DNA from: Bacteroidota bacterium | GTDB lineage: Bacteria; Bacteroidota; Bacteroidia; Chitinophagales; Chitinophagaceae | DNA length: 64,000 nt | Direction of reading: 5' to 3' | NCBI GenBank assembly: GCA_018266575.1 | Contig: JAFEAE010000001.1 | Location: 62,001-126,000 of the forward strand | In this document: positions 43,005 to 52,071 of the stretch, one piece after another | How positions within the stretch are numbered: the stretch's first letter is position 1 | Layout of the letters: each line of letters opens with the position of its first letter | Made by a program: the position numbers and the translations under genes | Notes under the pieces: generated by a model | The model's database searches: none | Seen by the model: the letters and a program-made list of their open reading frames with translations, nothing else | Told to the model about the DNA's origin: nothing

Positions 43005-43517
43005 TCAGAAATTGCAGGCAGAACAATGAAGGTCAAGATGGATGGCCTTCAACAACCACGTTCCGTTAACTTTTTGCAGATAGGCAATGCATACACCATA
43101 GCCATTTTGTTTTTTGATGTTATTTACAACTTCAGGATCGGTAAAATCAAAACTGGTGTTTATACTAACCGCAGAGTAATCATCCGAATAACGTACAATT
43201 GCTTTATGGTTAAAAACAGAGATGTTATGCTTCATGGTTGCGTGTACTGTGCTATCATGCATTGCATTTATTATTGCTCTTTTGCTAATAAAATTTTCAT
43301 GCATCCATTGCAAAAGAAAATCGTCAGGCAAAAATTGTTTCATAGCAATGGTATCTGCATTATTAAATAACCTGCTGAATGTGGATAGTGATTTCCACAC
43401 CAGGCTATCATTCTCTCTGTGATATTGCTCTTGTGAGATATGGCTGGATAATGATGCCTGGCATTTTGCAAATACCGGCAAAAAAAATAAGATAAAAACA
43501 GTGATATTCCTTTTCAT
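43005..43517 (-). CDS. exported NTF2-like (DUF4440) protein
   Basis: 170 residues with a signal peptide (MKRNITVFILFFLPVFAKCQ). The mature cone-shaped domain has LFNNADTIAMKQFLPDDFLL, KRAIINAM, VFNHKAIVRYSDDYSAV and GTWLLKAIHLDLHC, the SnoaL/NTF2-like order of helices and strands. Role unknown, perhaps ligand binding. It lies 26 bases downstream of the Usp gene on the same strand, so co-transcription is likely. Confidence 0.65.
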   Translation of the reverse strand: MKRNITVFILFFLPVFAKCQASLSSHISQEQYHRENDSLVWKSLSTFSRLFNNADTIAMKQFLPDDFLLQWMHENFISKRAIINAMHDSTVHATMKHNISVFNHKAIVRYSDDYSAVSINTSFDFTDPEVVNNIKKQNGYGVCIAYLQKVNGTWLLKAIHLDLHCSACNF

Positions 43518-43543
43518 TAGATTTCAAATATTAGCCCGGTTTG

Positions 43544-44362
43544 TTATGGATGTAATGCCAGGAGCGGAACATGGGTATGTTTAGTAAATTCTTTTGTGTG
43601 GCTTTTATGTAATATTTTTTCAATTATGTTATGTTCTTTTGGCAAAACGATTAGTATATCAACATGCTGCATATCTGCAAAATCCAATAGCCCGCGGTCA
43701 AGGTCTTCGCCGGTTATGAGATGATAATCAGGTTTGAGTGAAACTAACATTTCCTCCATCTGGCCGGATTGAAATACAAGTTCAGGATTGTATTTTTCTT
43801 TTCTTCCTATATTAACTACATGAAGCTCCGCATGCAGGTCTGTTACAAACCTTTTTATTTCATTTACCGGTGTAGACTTTGCAACGCTATTAAAATCACA
43901 AGCCAGGCCGATCTTTTTTATTCCTGAAAAAATTGCTTTTGGTGGAATGGCCATTACCGGCCATGTGAGATGTTGCAGAACGTGAGCAGCATGTGTGCCC
44001 AAAAATAATTTTTCAATCTGTGATTTGCCCTGAGTGCCTATGATCACAATATATGGTTTCACCTCGCTGCAAATTTCTTTCAGGCTTTGGAAGAATGATC
44101 CGATCTCCACTTTGGTTTCTATGTTGAGTTTACCTGCTGTTCTTTTTTCAAGTTCTTTCTTTAGCTCTTGTATATTGTTTTCTGCATCACGTTTTATTTC
44201 TTCATCGCTGATCATTACCGGTATTTCACTTATGTTGACCGGAACAGTGGCTACGTGTACTACAACCAAATCGGCGTATATTTTAGCTGCCATGTCTGCG
44301 GCATAATTAACCGCATTTGTTGAGGCTGTTGAAAAGTCAGTAGCAACAAGGATCTTTTTCAT
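43544..44362 (-). CDS. tandem universal stress protein
   Basis: 272 residues, two Usp domains (1-145, about 148-272). The first has KILVATDFSTASTNAVNYAA, and the ATP-binding glycine motif GTQGKSQIEKLFLGTHAAHV (G-2x-G-9x-G-S/T-like); the second is degenerate (LACDFNSVAKSTPVNEI, IVLPKEHNIIEKIL). A TGAT-N4-ATCA box is 60 bases upstream. Usp proteins act in dormancy and low-energy survival, and this copy is one of two in the island. Confidence 0.88.
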   Translation of the reverse strand: MKKILVATDFSTASTNAVNYAADMAAKIYADLVVVHVATVPVNISEIPVMISDEEIKRDAENNIQELKKELEKRTAGKLNIETKVEIGSFFQSLKEICSEVKPYIVIIGTQGKSQIEKLFLGTHAAHVLQHLTWPVMAIPPKAIFSGIKKIGLACDFNSVAKSTPVNEIKRFVTDLHAELHVVNIGRKEKYNPELVFQSGQMEEMLVSLKPDYHLITGEDLDRGLLDFADMQHVDILIVLPKEHNIIEKILHKSHTKEFTKHTHVPLLALHP

Positions 44363-44422
44363 GATTTTAAATTTGAATGAAAATTATACAATGAAACTCG
44401 GGAATTAAATCTCATACATGGA

Positions 44423-44434
44423 TGATAAATATCA
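44423..44434. promoter_or_regulatory. CRP/FNR-type box of the Usp gene
   Basis: TGATAAATATCA, a perfect palindrome, 60 bases before the Usp ATG. Together with the other boxes it defines TGAT-N4-RTCA. Confidence 0.65.
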
Positions 44435-44467
44435 GTAAAGGCGATGATTATTGTTTTCATTTTGCAA

Positions 44468-45400
44468 TCACTTGAATTGCTTTATCATTTCAAATATTTT
44501 TTCGGCATCCTCTTTTTTACATAATTGCGTTCCCCAATTCATTGTGGCGGCTGTGCCGCATGCCACACCAAATTGCACAGCTTCAAAAAGATCATTTCCC
44601 TGCGACAACGAATAAACAATCCCACCCACCATGCTATCGCCTGCGCCTACAGTACTTTTTCTTTTTACAACCGGTGGCGTTATCTGCCGCGAAAAATCCC
44701 TGGTAAAAAGCAAAGCGCCGCTTTCACCCGTTGATACGATCAGCACTTCGCATTTTTTTGTGCTGAGTATTTCATTGGCTACTTTGTTTACAAGTTCCAT
44801 ATTAAGTTCTTCTTTCCCTGCCAGCGAGCTTAATTCACGCAGGTTTGGTTTCAACAAGTATACACCTTCATCAGCAGCATGTTTGAGCGCTTCGCCGGAT
44901 GTATCAGCAATAAACCTGGCGTTTTTCTTTTTTGCAATTTTTGCTATTCGTGCAAAAATATCTGTCGGAATACCTTCAGGCACGCTGCCACTTGCCACGA
45001 GGTAACTTATGTTTTCAATTTTTTCCAGTTCTGCCAGTAGCATCTTCCACTCTGGTTCTGAAATAACAGGCCCCGGCATTCCAAACCTGTACTGAAGATT
45101 GGAAGACCTGTCCTGCACAATCAGGTTCTCACGTGTATGCTGTGCTATTTCCACAACAATAGATTGTATCTTTTCTTCATCGAGTAAGTGCCGGTAAAAT
45201 TTTCCGGTATAACCTCCTGCCAGGTAAACTGCAGTAGCATCTCCTCCTAATTTCCTGATTGCACGGGCAACATTAACACCTCCGCCACCCGGTTCAAAAA
45301 ATGGTTTGGCGCATTTCATTTTTTTTTCGGGAACAAGCACGTCAACAAATGTGCTTTTATCGATCGCCGGGTTTAGTGTTACAGTAATGATTTTTGACAT
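44468..45400 (-). CDS. pfkB: PfkB-family hexose (6-phosphofructo) kinase
   Basis: 310 residues of the ribokinase fold, 1-/6-phosphofructokinase branch: ITVTLNPAIDKSTFVD, GGGGVNVARAIRKLGG (substrate lid), YLVASGSVPEGIPTDIF, and the ATP-site VGAGDSMVGGIVYSL with the catalytic Asp. Most likely it phosphorylates fructose 6-phosphate (PfkB/6-phosphofructokinase 2), though tagatose- or fructose-1-phosphate cannot be excluded. FNR-type box 88 bases upstream. Its mycobacterial counterpart belongs to the dormancy regulon. Confidence 0.87.
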   Translation of the reverse strand: MSKIITVTLNPAIDKSTFVDVLVPEKKMKCAKPFFEPGGGGVNVARAIRKLGGDATAVYLAGGYTGKFYRHLLDEEKIQSIVVEIAQHTRENLIVQDRSSNLQYRFGMPGPVISEPEWKMLLAELEKIENISYLVASGSVPEGIPTDIFARIAKIAKKKNARFIADTSGEALKHAADEGVYLLKPNLRELSSLAGKEELNMELVNKVANEILSTKKCEVLIVSTGESGALLFTRDFSRQITPPVVKRKSTVGAGDSMVGGIVYSLSQGNDLFEAVQFGVACGTAATMNWGTQLCKKEDAEKIFEMIKQFK

Positions 45401-45488
45401 TTCTGTTAAAATAAAATTGTAATGACGATGAAAAAGCGAATTTAATTTTCATCATTCTCTTATTGCTGACCGCGATCAAAAGCAACGA

Positions 45489-45500
45489 TGATGTTTATCA
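45489..45500. promoter_or_regulatory. CRP/FNR-type box of pfkB
   Basis: TGATGTTTATCA, perfect half-sites, 88 bases before the pfkB start, between pfkB and the phosphorylase gene. Confidence 0.6.
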
Positions 45501-45615
45501 GGAAACGGTGACTATTTTGTTTATTTAATGTGTGAAAAGATCATCAGTAATGCTATCTGTATATTTTTGCATGGAAGAATTTGAGAATAGAAAACAGGGT
45601 AGCCGCCGCAAAATA

Positions 45616-47268
45616 TCAGTGTACTGAATATAAACATTCATAATATTCTTTGGCAAGCCTCTTGCTGTCGAACTGAGGAGCGATGTCATTCATGCTTTGT
45701 TTGATGATTTCAAGCCATCGGTCAGGATAATCATAATACATGGGAAGTACTTCAGATTCCAATAAATGATAAAGCGCTTCAGCATCTGCTTCATCCTGAA
45801 GAAGGTCAGGTTGAGAAGTATCGCAAACGGGCAGTACGAAAGAATTTATTTTATCTTTTGCAAACTCCGGTATCCATCCGTCGGAAGATGCAACATTTAC
45901 TGCGCCGTTCATTGCTGCCGCCATTCCGCTTGTGCCCGATGCTTCATGTTGCAGCCGCGGAACATTAAGCCATATATCTGCCCCGTGTTTTAATATTTTA
46001 GACAACTTAAGCTCATAACCTACCAGTATGGAGCAATTGAAATATTTTTTGCACACATCTACAATTTTGTCGAAGGCCCCGATTCCTGAGTAATCCATGG
46101 GATACGGTTTTCCTGCCCAAATAATCTGAACAGGTTTTTCTTTGTTCGTTACCAGCTTATGAAACCTGTCCATATTATAAAAAAGCAGGTCGGGCCTTTT
46201 GTAGTTTGTAAAACGTTTCGCAAATACAATTGTGCAGATATTTTCATCATAAATCTCGCCGCATTGATCTGCTACAATCTCGAACAGGTCTTGTTTTCGA
46301 AAGGACTTAATTTTTCTCAATCGTTTATTGTCATTTTCTTGTAACGCTTCATACAACTCCTGGTCATGCCAATATTCAAAGTCCTGCGCATTGGTAATAG
46401 AAATCATATCACAAATGCCATCCTTCATGCTCCACATGTTTTTGAGTGTTTTCAAATGCAGTTTGGAAACACCATTTGCTTTGCATGAAAGCCGAAGCGC
46501 AGCCAATGTATGATCGAGTATCTCATCTTCAATTCGTGTGATGGCGCGTATTTCTGTAAGAGGTATTTCTGAAAAAAAACTCATTTTGTCGAGCAGTGCA
46601 ATATGGGTTTTCTGATTTCCTGATTCTTCAGGGGTGTGGTTTGTAAATACAAGCCTTTTTTTTACTTCTTCGGTTTTTTTGTATTTGTTGTATAAATAGA
46701 ATGCAAGCGGTAGTCCATGCGATTCATTCAAATGATATATTTCCGGTTCCCAGTTTATCAGCTCCAGCAACTTTGCTCCTCCTGTACCCAGCAAAATTGC
46801 AGCGGCAATTTTTGTTTCAGGATTTGAATCATATAATTTATGAGAGATTGTTTTGGCGAGATAATCATTTTCCGGAAGATCGGTGGAAAGAAAAAAAACG
46901 GGAGCCGTTTTAAATATTTCAGGATGCAGGTAATAAGCCGTCACCCACACATCGTGACCGGAAACTTTGATGATGAATTTGATGCCGGTTTCCTGCAGGA
47001 AACCATATTGTTTTTCTTCAAACAAAACATCCATTGTCTGATCTTGCTTCCGCACCTGGTCATAGTACCCATATTTCCAGAGGATACCAATGCCAACAAT
47101 ATTTTGATGTAACTGAAATGCACTCCGCATATGCGAACCTGCTAAAAAGCCAAGTCCCCCTGCATAGGTTTTCAATGGCTGATGGATTCCAAATTCCATA
47201 GAAAAATAAGCCACCTTTCTTTGAAATGCCGTATCAATTGAATAAGGATGGCTGAATAAGAAAGCCAT
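45616..47268 (-). CDS. short alpha-glucan phosphorylase-like protein (GT35-like)
   Basis: 550 residues. Family start KVAYFSMEFGIHQPLKTYAG, GGLGFLAGSHMRSAF, YHLNESHGLPLAFYLYNK, and the C-terminal EASGTSGMAAAMNGAVNVAS. In classical phosphorylases the residue after GTSGM or GTxNM is the lysine that forms the Schiff base with PLP; here it is Ala450. The usual DGWW is DGWI. So it is either a non-PLP glucan-acting relative or a binding protein. It lies 14 bases after the Hsp20 gene in one transcript (shared FNR-type box at 47794). Confidence 0.78.
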   Translation of the reverse strand: MAFLFSHPYSIDTAFQRKVAYFSMEFGIHQPLKTYAGGLGFLAGSHMRSAFQLHQNIVGIGILWKYGYYDQVRKQDQTMDVLFEEKQYGFLQETGIKFIIKVSGHDVWVTAYYLHPEIFKTAPVFFLSTDLPENDYLAKTISHKLYDSNPETKIAAAILLGTGGAKLLELINWEPEIYHLNESHGLPLAFYLYNKYKKTEEVKKRLVFTNHTPEESGNQKTHIALLDKMSFFSEIPLTEIRAITRIEDEILDHTLAALRLSCKANGVSKLHLKTLKNMWSMKDGICDMISITNAQDFEYWHDQELYEALQENDNKRLRKIKSFRKQDLFEIVADQCGEIYDENICTIVFAKRFTNYKRPDLLFYNMDRFHKLVTNKEKPVQIIWAGKPYPMDYSGIGAFDKIVDVCKKYFNCSILVGYELKLSKILKHGADIWLNVPRLQHEASGTSGMAAAMNGAVNVASSDGWIPEFAKDKINSFVLPVCDTSQPDLLQDEADAEALYHLLESEVLPMYYDYPDRWLEIIKQSMNDIAPQFDSKRLAKEYYECLYSVH

Positions 47269-47282
47269 AAATAATCATGTTA

Positions 47283-47726
47283 TTAGTAAACAACAATTGT
47301 TGTATCAGGATTTTTTACGGGAGTTTTTGTTTTGGGCACATGTAAACGCAAAACGCCGGAACGGTATTCTGCACATGCAAAACCAGTGTCTGCATTTTTG
47401 GGTAATTGAATACGCTTGCCCACACCTTCATATTTAAATTCATTGACCATCAATTTTCCCCACCCGGGCAGCTCCTCATTTTTGCGGGCCGCAAATATTA
47501 ATAATGCGTGTTTATTGGCATGAACCAAAATTTGTTCCCGGGTTACTCCCGGTATTAATAATTCAACCCTGAATTCTTCGGGAAACTCAGCAATATTTAC
47601 CGACGGGTGAAAAATATTTTTCTTTTTTAATTGCTTTACTTCTGCTATCATGCGTTCTTCATTCAAAAGGGGAACATATTCGCCCGGATAAATTGAGCAA
47701 TGCTCACTATGTATATTTTGTTCCAT
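47283..47726 (-). CDS. Hsp20 / alpha-crystallin-like small heat-shock protein
   Basis: 147 residues from the ATG at 47726 (a TTG six codons earlier is also open). The alpha-crystallin domain is present but weak: PSVNIAEFPEEFRVELLIPG, then ILVHANKHALLIFAARK, ending in GVLRLHVPKTKTP, with the GVLxLxVPK motif. ATP-independent holdase. First gene of the transcript that includes the glucan phosphorylase-like protein. FNR-type box 67 bases upstream. Confidence 0.8.
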   Translation of the reverse strand: MEQNIHSEHCSIYPGEYVPLLNEERMIAEVKQLKKKNIFHPSVNIAEFPEEFRVELLIPGVTREQILVHANKHALLIFAARKNEELPGWGKLMVNEFKYEGVGKRIQLPKNADTGFACAEYRSGVLRLHVPKTKTPVKNPDTTIVVY

Positions 47727-47793
47727 AATAATTTCTTTATTCAAATTACTGCAAGCAGGCCCATTAACCTATGATCAGAATAAGTTTGTTTAT

Positions 47794-47805
47794 TGATGTT
47801 GATCA
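47794..47805. promoter_or_regulatory. CRP/FNR-type box of the hsp20-phosphorylase unit
   Basis: TGATGTTGATCA, perfect half-sites, in the gap between hsp20 and the P-type ATPase gene. Confidence 0.65.
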
Positions 47806-47843
47806 TTAAAACAGGTGGGTTAAAAGAATTAAGCCTCTATTGT

Positions 47844-50372
47844 TTATGGCAGCAATTTTCTATCTGGGATATTTAATTTTTGCAGATAGCTTTTGTAAAA
47901 TTCCACCCAGCCGGTTATGACGAGGCTCGTGAGCAAACAAACCAGGTAATGGAACCAGGATAGCGTAGTTAACTGAAATGTAGCTCTTATGGGTTGTATG
48001 AAATAGATGAGCGTGAGGAAAAAGAATGAAAGTAGAATTATATATACTGCTAATGAATTTTTATAGCGGAATGTTTTCAGCACCGTTTCATGAAATGACC
48101 GGTTAACGAAAGTTAAAAAAATATTGCTCGATATAAGGGTTGTGAAAACGATTGTACGGACATATTCGATGGAATATTTTTTTTCCATAAAAAAATAGTA
48201 AAGAAAAAGTATACCGCCTGCAATTGCAGCACCTTGAATAAAACTTAATATCAATTCTTTTGCTGAAAATATATTCTGCTTTCGCTGACGTGGTTTTTTA
48301 TTCATAATATCTCCTTCAACAGGTTCCCGTTCATAAAATACAGAACATGTAGGGCCCATGATCAATTCCAGGAAGATGACATGCACAGGTGTAAAAATGT
48401 TCGGGTATTTCCATCCTAAAACAAGAGGCAGCGAAGCGGTACAGATAATAGGGATATGTATGGAAATAATATAACGGATTGCTTTTTTGAGGTTGCTGTA
48501 AATTTTCCTGCCTTGTTGAATTGCCTCGGTGATCTTATCAAGATTGTCGTCGGTAATGACGAGGTCCGCGGCTTCTTTCGCTATTTCCGTACCACGGTTT
48601 CCCATTGCAATACCAATGTGTGCAGATCTAAGAGCAGGTCCGTCATTCACACCATCTCCAGTCATTGCAACGATTTCATTATTTTTTTTCAGCACTTCAA
48701 TCACTTTTAGTTTTGCCTCAGGAAACATGCGTGCATAGATATTTACCCCTTTCATTTTTTCATTCAGTTCTGCGTCCGATAGCCTCATTACTTCTTCTCC
48801 GCTTATATATGCTGAAGTATTTTCTATTCCTGAGAGGCGGGCAATGTTGATTGCTGTCTGTGCAAAATCACCCGTAAGAAGTTTAACGGTGATGCCTGCA
48901 CGAAGCCATTTGCCGATGATCCCTGCAGTGTTTTTTTTGGGTGGATCATACAAGGCAAGCAAGCCATCAAAGTGCCATTTGAAATCATCTTGTTGGTCCG
49001 GAAATGATCCGCTATGTTCCGGCGCACTGCAAATTCCCAATACGCGATAACCGGATGACGACATGTTATCTATAACCGCATCAATTTTATCTTTTTCCGA
49101 ATAGCTTAACCTGCAAACGCGGATGATCCTTTCCGGCGCCCCTTTTGCAACAATGTACATGCGGCCTTGTATCTCGTGTACATGTGTCATCATCGGAGGC
49201 ATTCCGCCGAGCGGGTATTCATGAACAATATTAAAATTTGCCTGGTCATCGTTATCAATATATTTACGGTATGCTTCAATAATTGCTTTTTCCATAGAAT
49301 CAAAAGGCGCGGACTCACTTGCAAGGCGTGCATGAAAAAGAATATTACTATTGCCATTTAATTTATTTTCTGAAAGTTCTTCTACCTGATCGGACCTGAA
49401 ATCATAAATCATTTTCACCTGCATCTTATTTTCAGTGATCGTTCCCGTTTTATCGAGACATATCGTGCTGACTGCTCCGAGGTTTTCGATTGTTTGCGGC
49501 TGCTTGGTGATGATGCCAAGCTTTGCCATTTTTGCTGCGCCTAATGCCATGAACGAGGAAAATGCAACAGGTATTTCTTCAGGAATGGCAGACATTATTA
49601 AGGTTAACCCGATTAACAGGCTTTGTACCAGGTTGCCACTGTTTATGAAATTGATCAACCATATCAAAAGAAAAGCTGTAGAGCCTATGACTGCCATTAC
49701 GCGTACAAACCGCCCAATCTGTTTTTGCAATAATGTTTTTGGTGGCATAGCCGAACTTACGGACTTGCCAAGTTTTCCAAGAACTGTTTTATTTCCGATG
49801 GCAGTAACTATTGCAAAACATTTTCCGGAGTTGACGGTTGTTCCCTGGAACAGGAAATTGGATTTTTCACTTGTATTTTTTTCGACAGGAAAAGATTCCC
49901 CGGTAATGATAGCTTCATTAATACTTAAGTCATTTGCCTGCACAACCGTAGCATCCGCAGGTATCCTGTTCCCTTCTTCCACTATCATAATATCGCCGGG
50001 AAGCAATTCTTCGGATAAAATAACCTCTTCAACCCCTTCCCTTATTACGGTTATTGCCGGCTCTGTATATTGTTTGAGAATGGCAAGTGCTTTATTACTT
50101 TTTATTTCCTGGTAAAAAGAAATAGCAGCAACAAAAGCCATTGCTACTAACATCAAGGCGCCTTCATGTACTTCTCCCAAAATAAAATAAAGAGAACACG
50201 CGCCGGATAGTATTAAAAACATTGGTTCCGTAACAATACCCCACAACAAATAGAGGGTACTGTTTTTTTGATCGGCAGTGAATATATTTTTTCCGAATTT
50301 CTTTCTTAGGAAAGGCAATTCTGTTTTTTTTAAGCCAACATATTTGCCAGTATTTTTATTAGGTTCATCCAT
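47844..50372 (-). CDS. cation-transporting P-type ATPase (P2-like)
   Basis: 842 residues: N-terminal actuator with the TGES motif (IITGESFPVEKN), membrane motif IPEEIPVAF in place of the canonical PEGL, phosphorylation site DKTGTITENK, nucleotide-binding KGAPER, hinge MTGDGVNDGPALRSAHIGIA, and C-terminal membrane helices. The shape is that of Ca2+/Mn2+-type or P2A/B-like ATPases; the changed M4 motif makes the ion uncertain. It is divergent from the Usp gene at 50545, with a FNR-type box at 50484 between them. Confidence 0.85.
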   Translation of the reverse strand: MDEPNKNTGKYVGLKKTELPFLRKKFGKNIFTADQKNSTLYLLWGIVTEPMFLILSGACSLYFILGEVHEGALMLVAMAFVAAISFYQEIKSNKALAILKQYTEPAITVIREGVEEVILSEELLPGDIMIVEEGNRIPADATVVQANDLSINEAIITGESFPVEKNTSEKSNFLFQGTTVNSGKCFAIVTAIGNKTVLGKLGKSVSSAMPPKTLLQKQIGRFVRVMAVIGSTAFLLIWLINFINSGNLVQSLLIGLTLIMSAIPEEIPVAFSSFMALGAAKMAKLGIITKQPQTIENLGAVSTICLDKTGTITENKMQVKMIYDFRSDQVEELSENKLNGNSNILFHARLASESAPFDSMEKAIIEAYRKYIDNDDQANFNIVHEYPLGGMPPMMTHVHEIQGRMYIVAKGAPERIIRVCRLSYSEKDKIDAVIDNMSSSGYRVLGICSAPEHSGSFPDQQDDFKWHFDGLLALYDPPKKNTAGIIGKWLRAGITVKLLTGDFAQTAINIARLSGIENTSAYISGEEVMRLSDAELNEKMKGVNIYARMFPEAKLKVIEVLKKNNEIVAMTGDGVNDGPALRSAHIGIAMGNRGTEIAKEAADLVITDDNLDKITEAIQQGRKIYSNLKKAIRYIISIHIPIICTASLPLVLGWKYPNIFTPVHVIFLELIMGPTCSVFYEREPVEGDIMNKKPRQRKQNIFSAKELILSFIQGAAIAGGILFLYYFFMEKKYSIEYVRTIVFTTLISSNIFLTFVNRSFHETVLKTFRYKNSLAVYIILLSFFFLTLIYFIQPIRATFQLTTLSWFHYLVCLLTSLVITGWVEFYKSYLQKLNIPDRKLLP

Positions 50373-50483
50373 AAAATGAGTATTATGTTTTGATCAAACA
50401 TCCATCACATGTTTATTGGTTCAGAAGATTGCAAAAAAAATATTTGATGGGAAGAAGGAGCTTACTGAAATCACTTTTTATAC

Positions 50484-50495
50484 TGATGATTGTCA
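50484..50495. promoter_or_regulatory. CRP/FNR-type box of the second Usp gene
   Basis: TGATGATTGTCA. Centre lies about 40 bases upstream of the start site implied by the -7 box at 50519, the class II activator position. Also 111 bases upstream of the divergent ATPase gene. Confidence 0.7.
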
Positions 50496-50518
50496 TTAAA
50501 AAGCAAGGTCCGAAATTT

Positions 50519-50526
50519 TACGTTTG
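50519..50526 (+). promoter_or_regulatory. -7 box of the second Usp gene
   Basis: TACGTTTG, a perfect TAnnTTTG, 18 bases before the ATG at 50545 and directly downstream of the FNR-type box. Confidence 0.65.
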
Positions 50527-50544
50527 CTTAAATTAAAAATAATT

Positions 50545-51378
50545 ATGCTTAAGATTTTAGTGCCGACAGATTTTTCTTCCAACTCTAAAAAGGGGTTGAA
50601 GTTTGCAATGCAGTGGTCTGCTCAACAAAATGCGGAATTAATTTTTATGTATGTTTTGTATGTACCCAGGCTGCCGCAGTGGACAGACAAAGAATACCTG
50701 CAATACACAGAGACGGAAGAAATATACTGGACTAAAAGGTTACAGAAATTTGTGCGAAGTGTATATAGATACATTAAATCAGAGCCTAAGCAATTTCAGT
50801 GTGTAGTAAAGCCTGGTATCTCCGCCGATCTTTCAATAATGGAATATTGCCGGCAAAGAGGCGATATAAATTATATATGTATAGCTACCCGGGGCGCAGG
50901 TAAGCTTAATAAATTCTTCGGTACACATACAGGCAATCTTATTACAAAATCAACCGTGCCGGTAATTGCAGTTCCGCAGAACTACAGAAAAAGTGCAGTT
51001 AAAACTATTTTGTATGCAACCGACTTTGCCGGTTTTGAAGAAGAGTTACAACAGGTGAGTGAATTTGCACATTCATTAAAAGCGAAGATCATCGTTGTTC
51101 ATGTAGCGTTTCCTAATGAGGCGCCCGGCGAAGAGGCCATTTACCATGCATTTGGGAAAAAGAAGGCAGGTGTTGAATTGAAAATTGTACGTGCAAATAT
51201 TGTTAATTCGTTGTACAAAAACCTGGAGATAGAAATAAATAAGATGAAACCTTCTTTAGTAGTAATGTTTACCCACCGCGATAGAAACTTTCTTCAAAAA
51301 ATTATTTATCCAAGTGGTGCAGAAAATTTATCATTTGAAACAAATGTCCCTTTGCTTGTATTCCCGAAAAAATCCTGA
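50545..51378 (+). CDS. tandem universal stress protein
   Basis: 277 residues from the ATG at 50545; an earlier open codon would add seven. Two Usp domains: KILVPTDFSSNSKKGLKFAM with ATRGAGKLNKFFGTHTGNLI as the ATP-binding glycine motif, then TILYATDFAGFEEELQQVSE and a diverged second motif (MFTHRDRNFLQKIIYPSGAE). Expression is predicted to depend on the FNR-type box at 50484. Paralogue of the Usp gene at 43544. Confidence 0.87.
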   Translation: MLKILVPTDFSSNSKKGLKFAMQWSAQQNAELIFMYVLYVPRLPQWTDKEYLQYTETEEIYWTKRLQKFVRSVYRYIKSEPKQFQCVVKPGISADLSIMEYCRQRGDINYICIATRGAGKLNKFFGTHTGNLITKSTVPVIAVPQNYRKSAVKTILYATDFAGFEEELQQVSEFAHSLKAKIIVVHVAFPNEAPGEEAIYHAFGKKKAGVELKIVRANIVNSLYKNLEIEINKMKPSLVVMFTHRDRNFLQKIIYPSGAENLSFETNVPLLVFPKKS

Positions 51379-51395
51379 TAACCGGGATCAACTGT

Positions 51396-52034
51396 TCAGC
51401 TGATTTTTTTCGGAGCTCTTATTTTATCAAGATAATAAATCACTTCTTCGTCATCTACCTGCTCAAAGTTTCTGTAAAACGAACCAACACCATAAAATTC
51501 CTGCGGCACCAAAAGAACTACAACTTCGTCCGCTTCCTGCTTTAATTTTTGAACCGCACTCCATGAGGCTACAGGAGATGCAACAATTATTTTTTGAGGA
51601 TTTTGTTTTCGCAACAACCGAACAGTTGCAAGCAGTGTGTTCCCTGTGGCAATACCATCATCAATAACAATTACTGTTTTGCCTTGAATATTCTGAGGGT
51701 GTTTACCTCCCATAAACCTTTGATACATTTCCCTGAGCCTCGATCTTATTTTCCTTGTTTCTTCTTCAACATATTCCTCAGAAACATCTTCATGAGGAAT
51801 GATGAAACAATCTTCCAGGCTCACTGCCCCGATCGCATATTCTTTATTCATAGGGTGCCCGATCTTTTTAGTTAGTACAATTTCTACAGGCAGGTTTAAT
51901 ACGTTTGCTACAGCATATGCTACAGGCACACCTCCCCGTGGAACGGCAAGTATTATATCCTGTTCATTTTTCCCTATAATTTTTTTCAATTCCATCGCAA
52001 GCAATTTGCCCGCTTCCATTCTATCATTAAACAT
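51396..52034 (-). CDS. phosphoribosyltransferase-fold protein
   Basis: 212 residues: VPRGGVPVAYAVANVLNLPV and the PRPP-binding loop VIVIDDGIATGNTLLATVRL are diagnostic of type I phosphoribosyltransferases; a long hood insert (EDVSEEYVEEETRKIRSRLR) precedes the loop. Such stand-alone proteins occur in stress islands, including the DosR set of mycobacteria; natural substrate unknown. It follows the DUF892 gene by 37 bases on the same strand and ends opposite the Usp gene. Confidence 0.85.
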   Translation of the reverse strand: MFNDRMEAGKLLAMELKKIIGKNEQDIILAVPRGGVPVAYAVANVLNLPVEIVLTKKIGHPMNKEYAIGAVSLEDCFIIPHEDVSEEYVEEETRKIRSRLREMYQRFMGGKHPQNIQGKTVIVIDDGIATGNTLLATVRLLRKQNPQKIIVASPVASWSAVQKLKQEADEVVVLLVPQEFYGVGSFYRNFEQVDDEEVIYYLDKIRAPKKIS

Positions 52035-52071
52035 AGAATTTTCCTGTTGTTTTACGTTGCGAATATTTGTT

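Noticed and set aside
50390..50418. TGATCAAAC / ATCCATCA region upstream of the P-type ATPase as a FNR-type box
   Set aside because: The half-sites are too far apart; only the box at 50484 has the right spacing.
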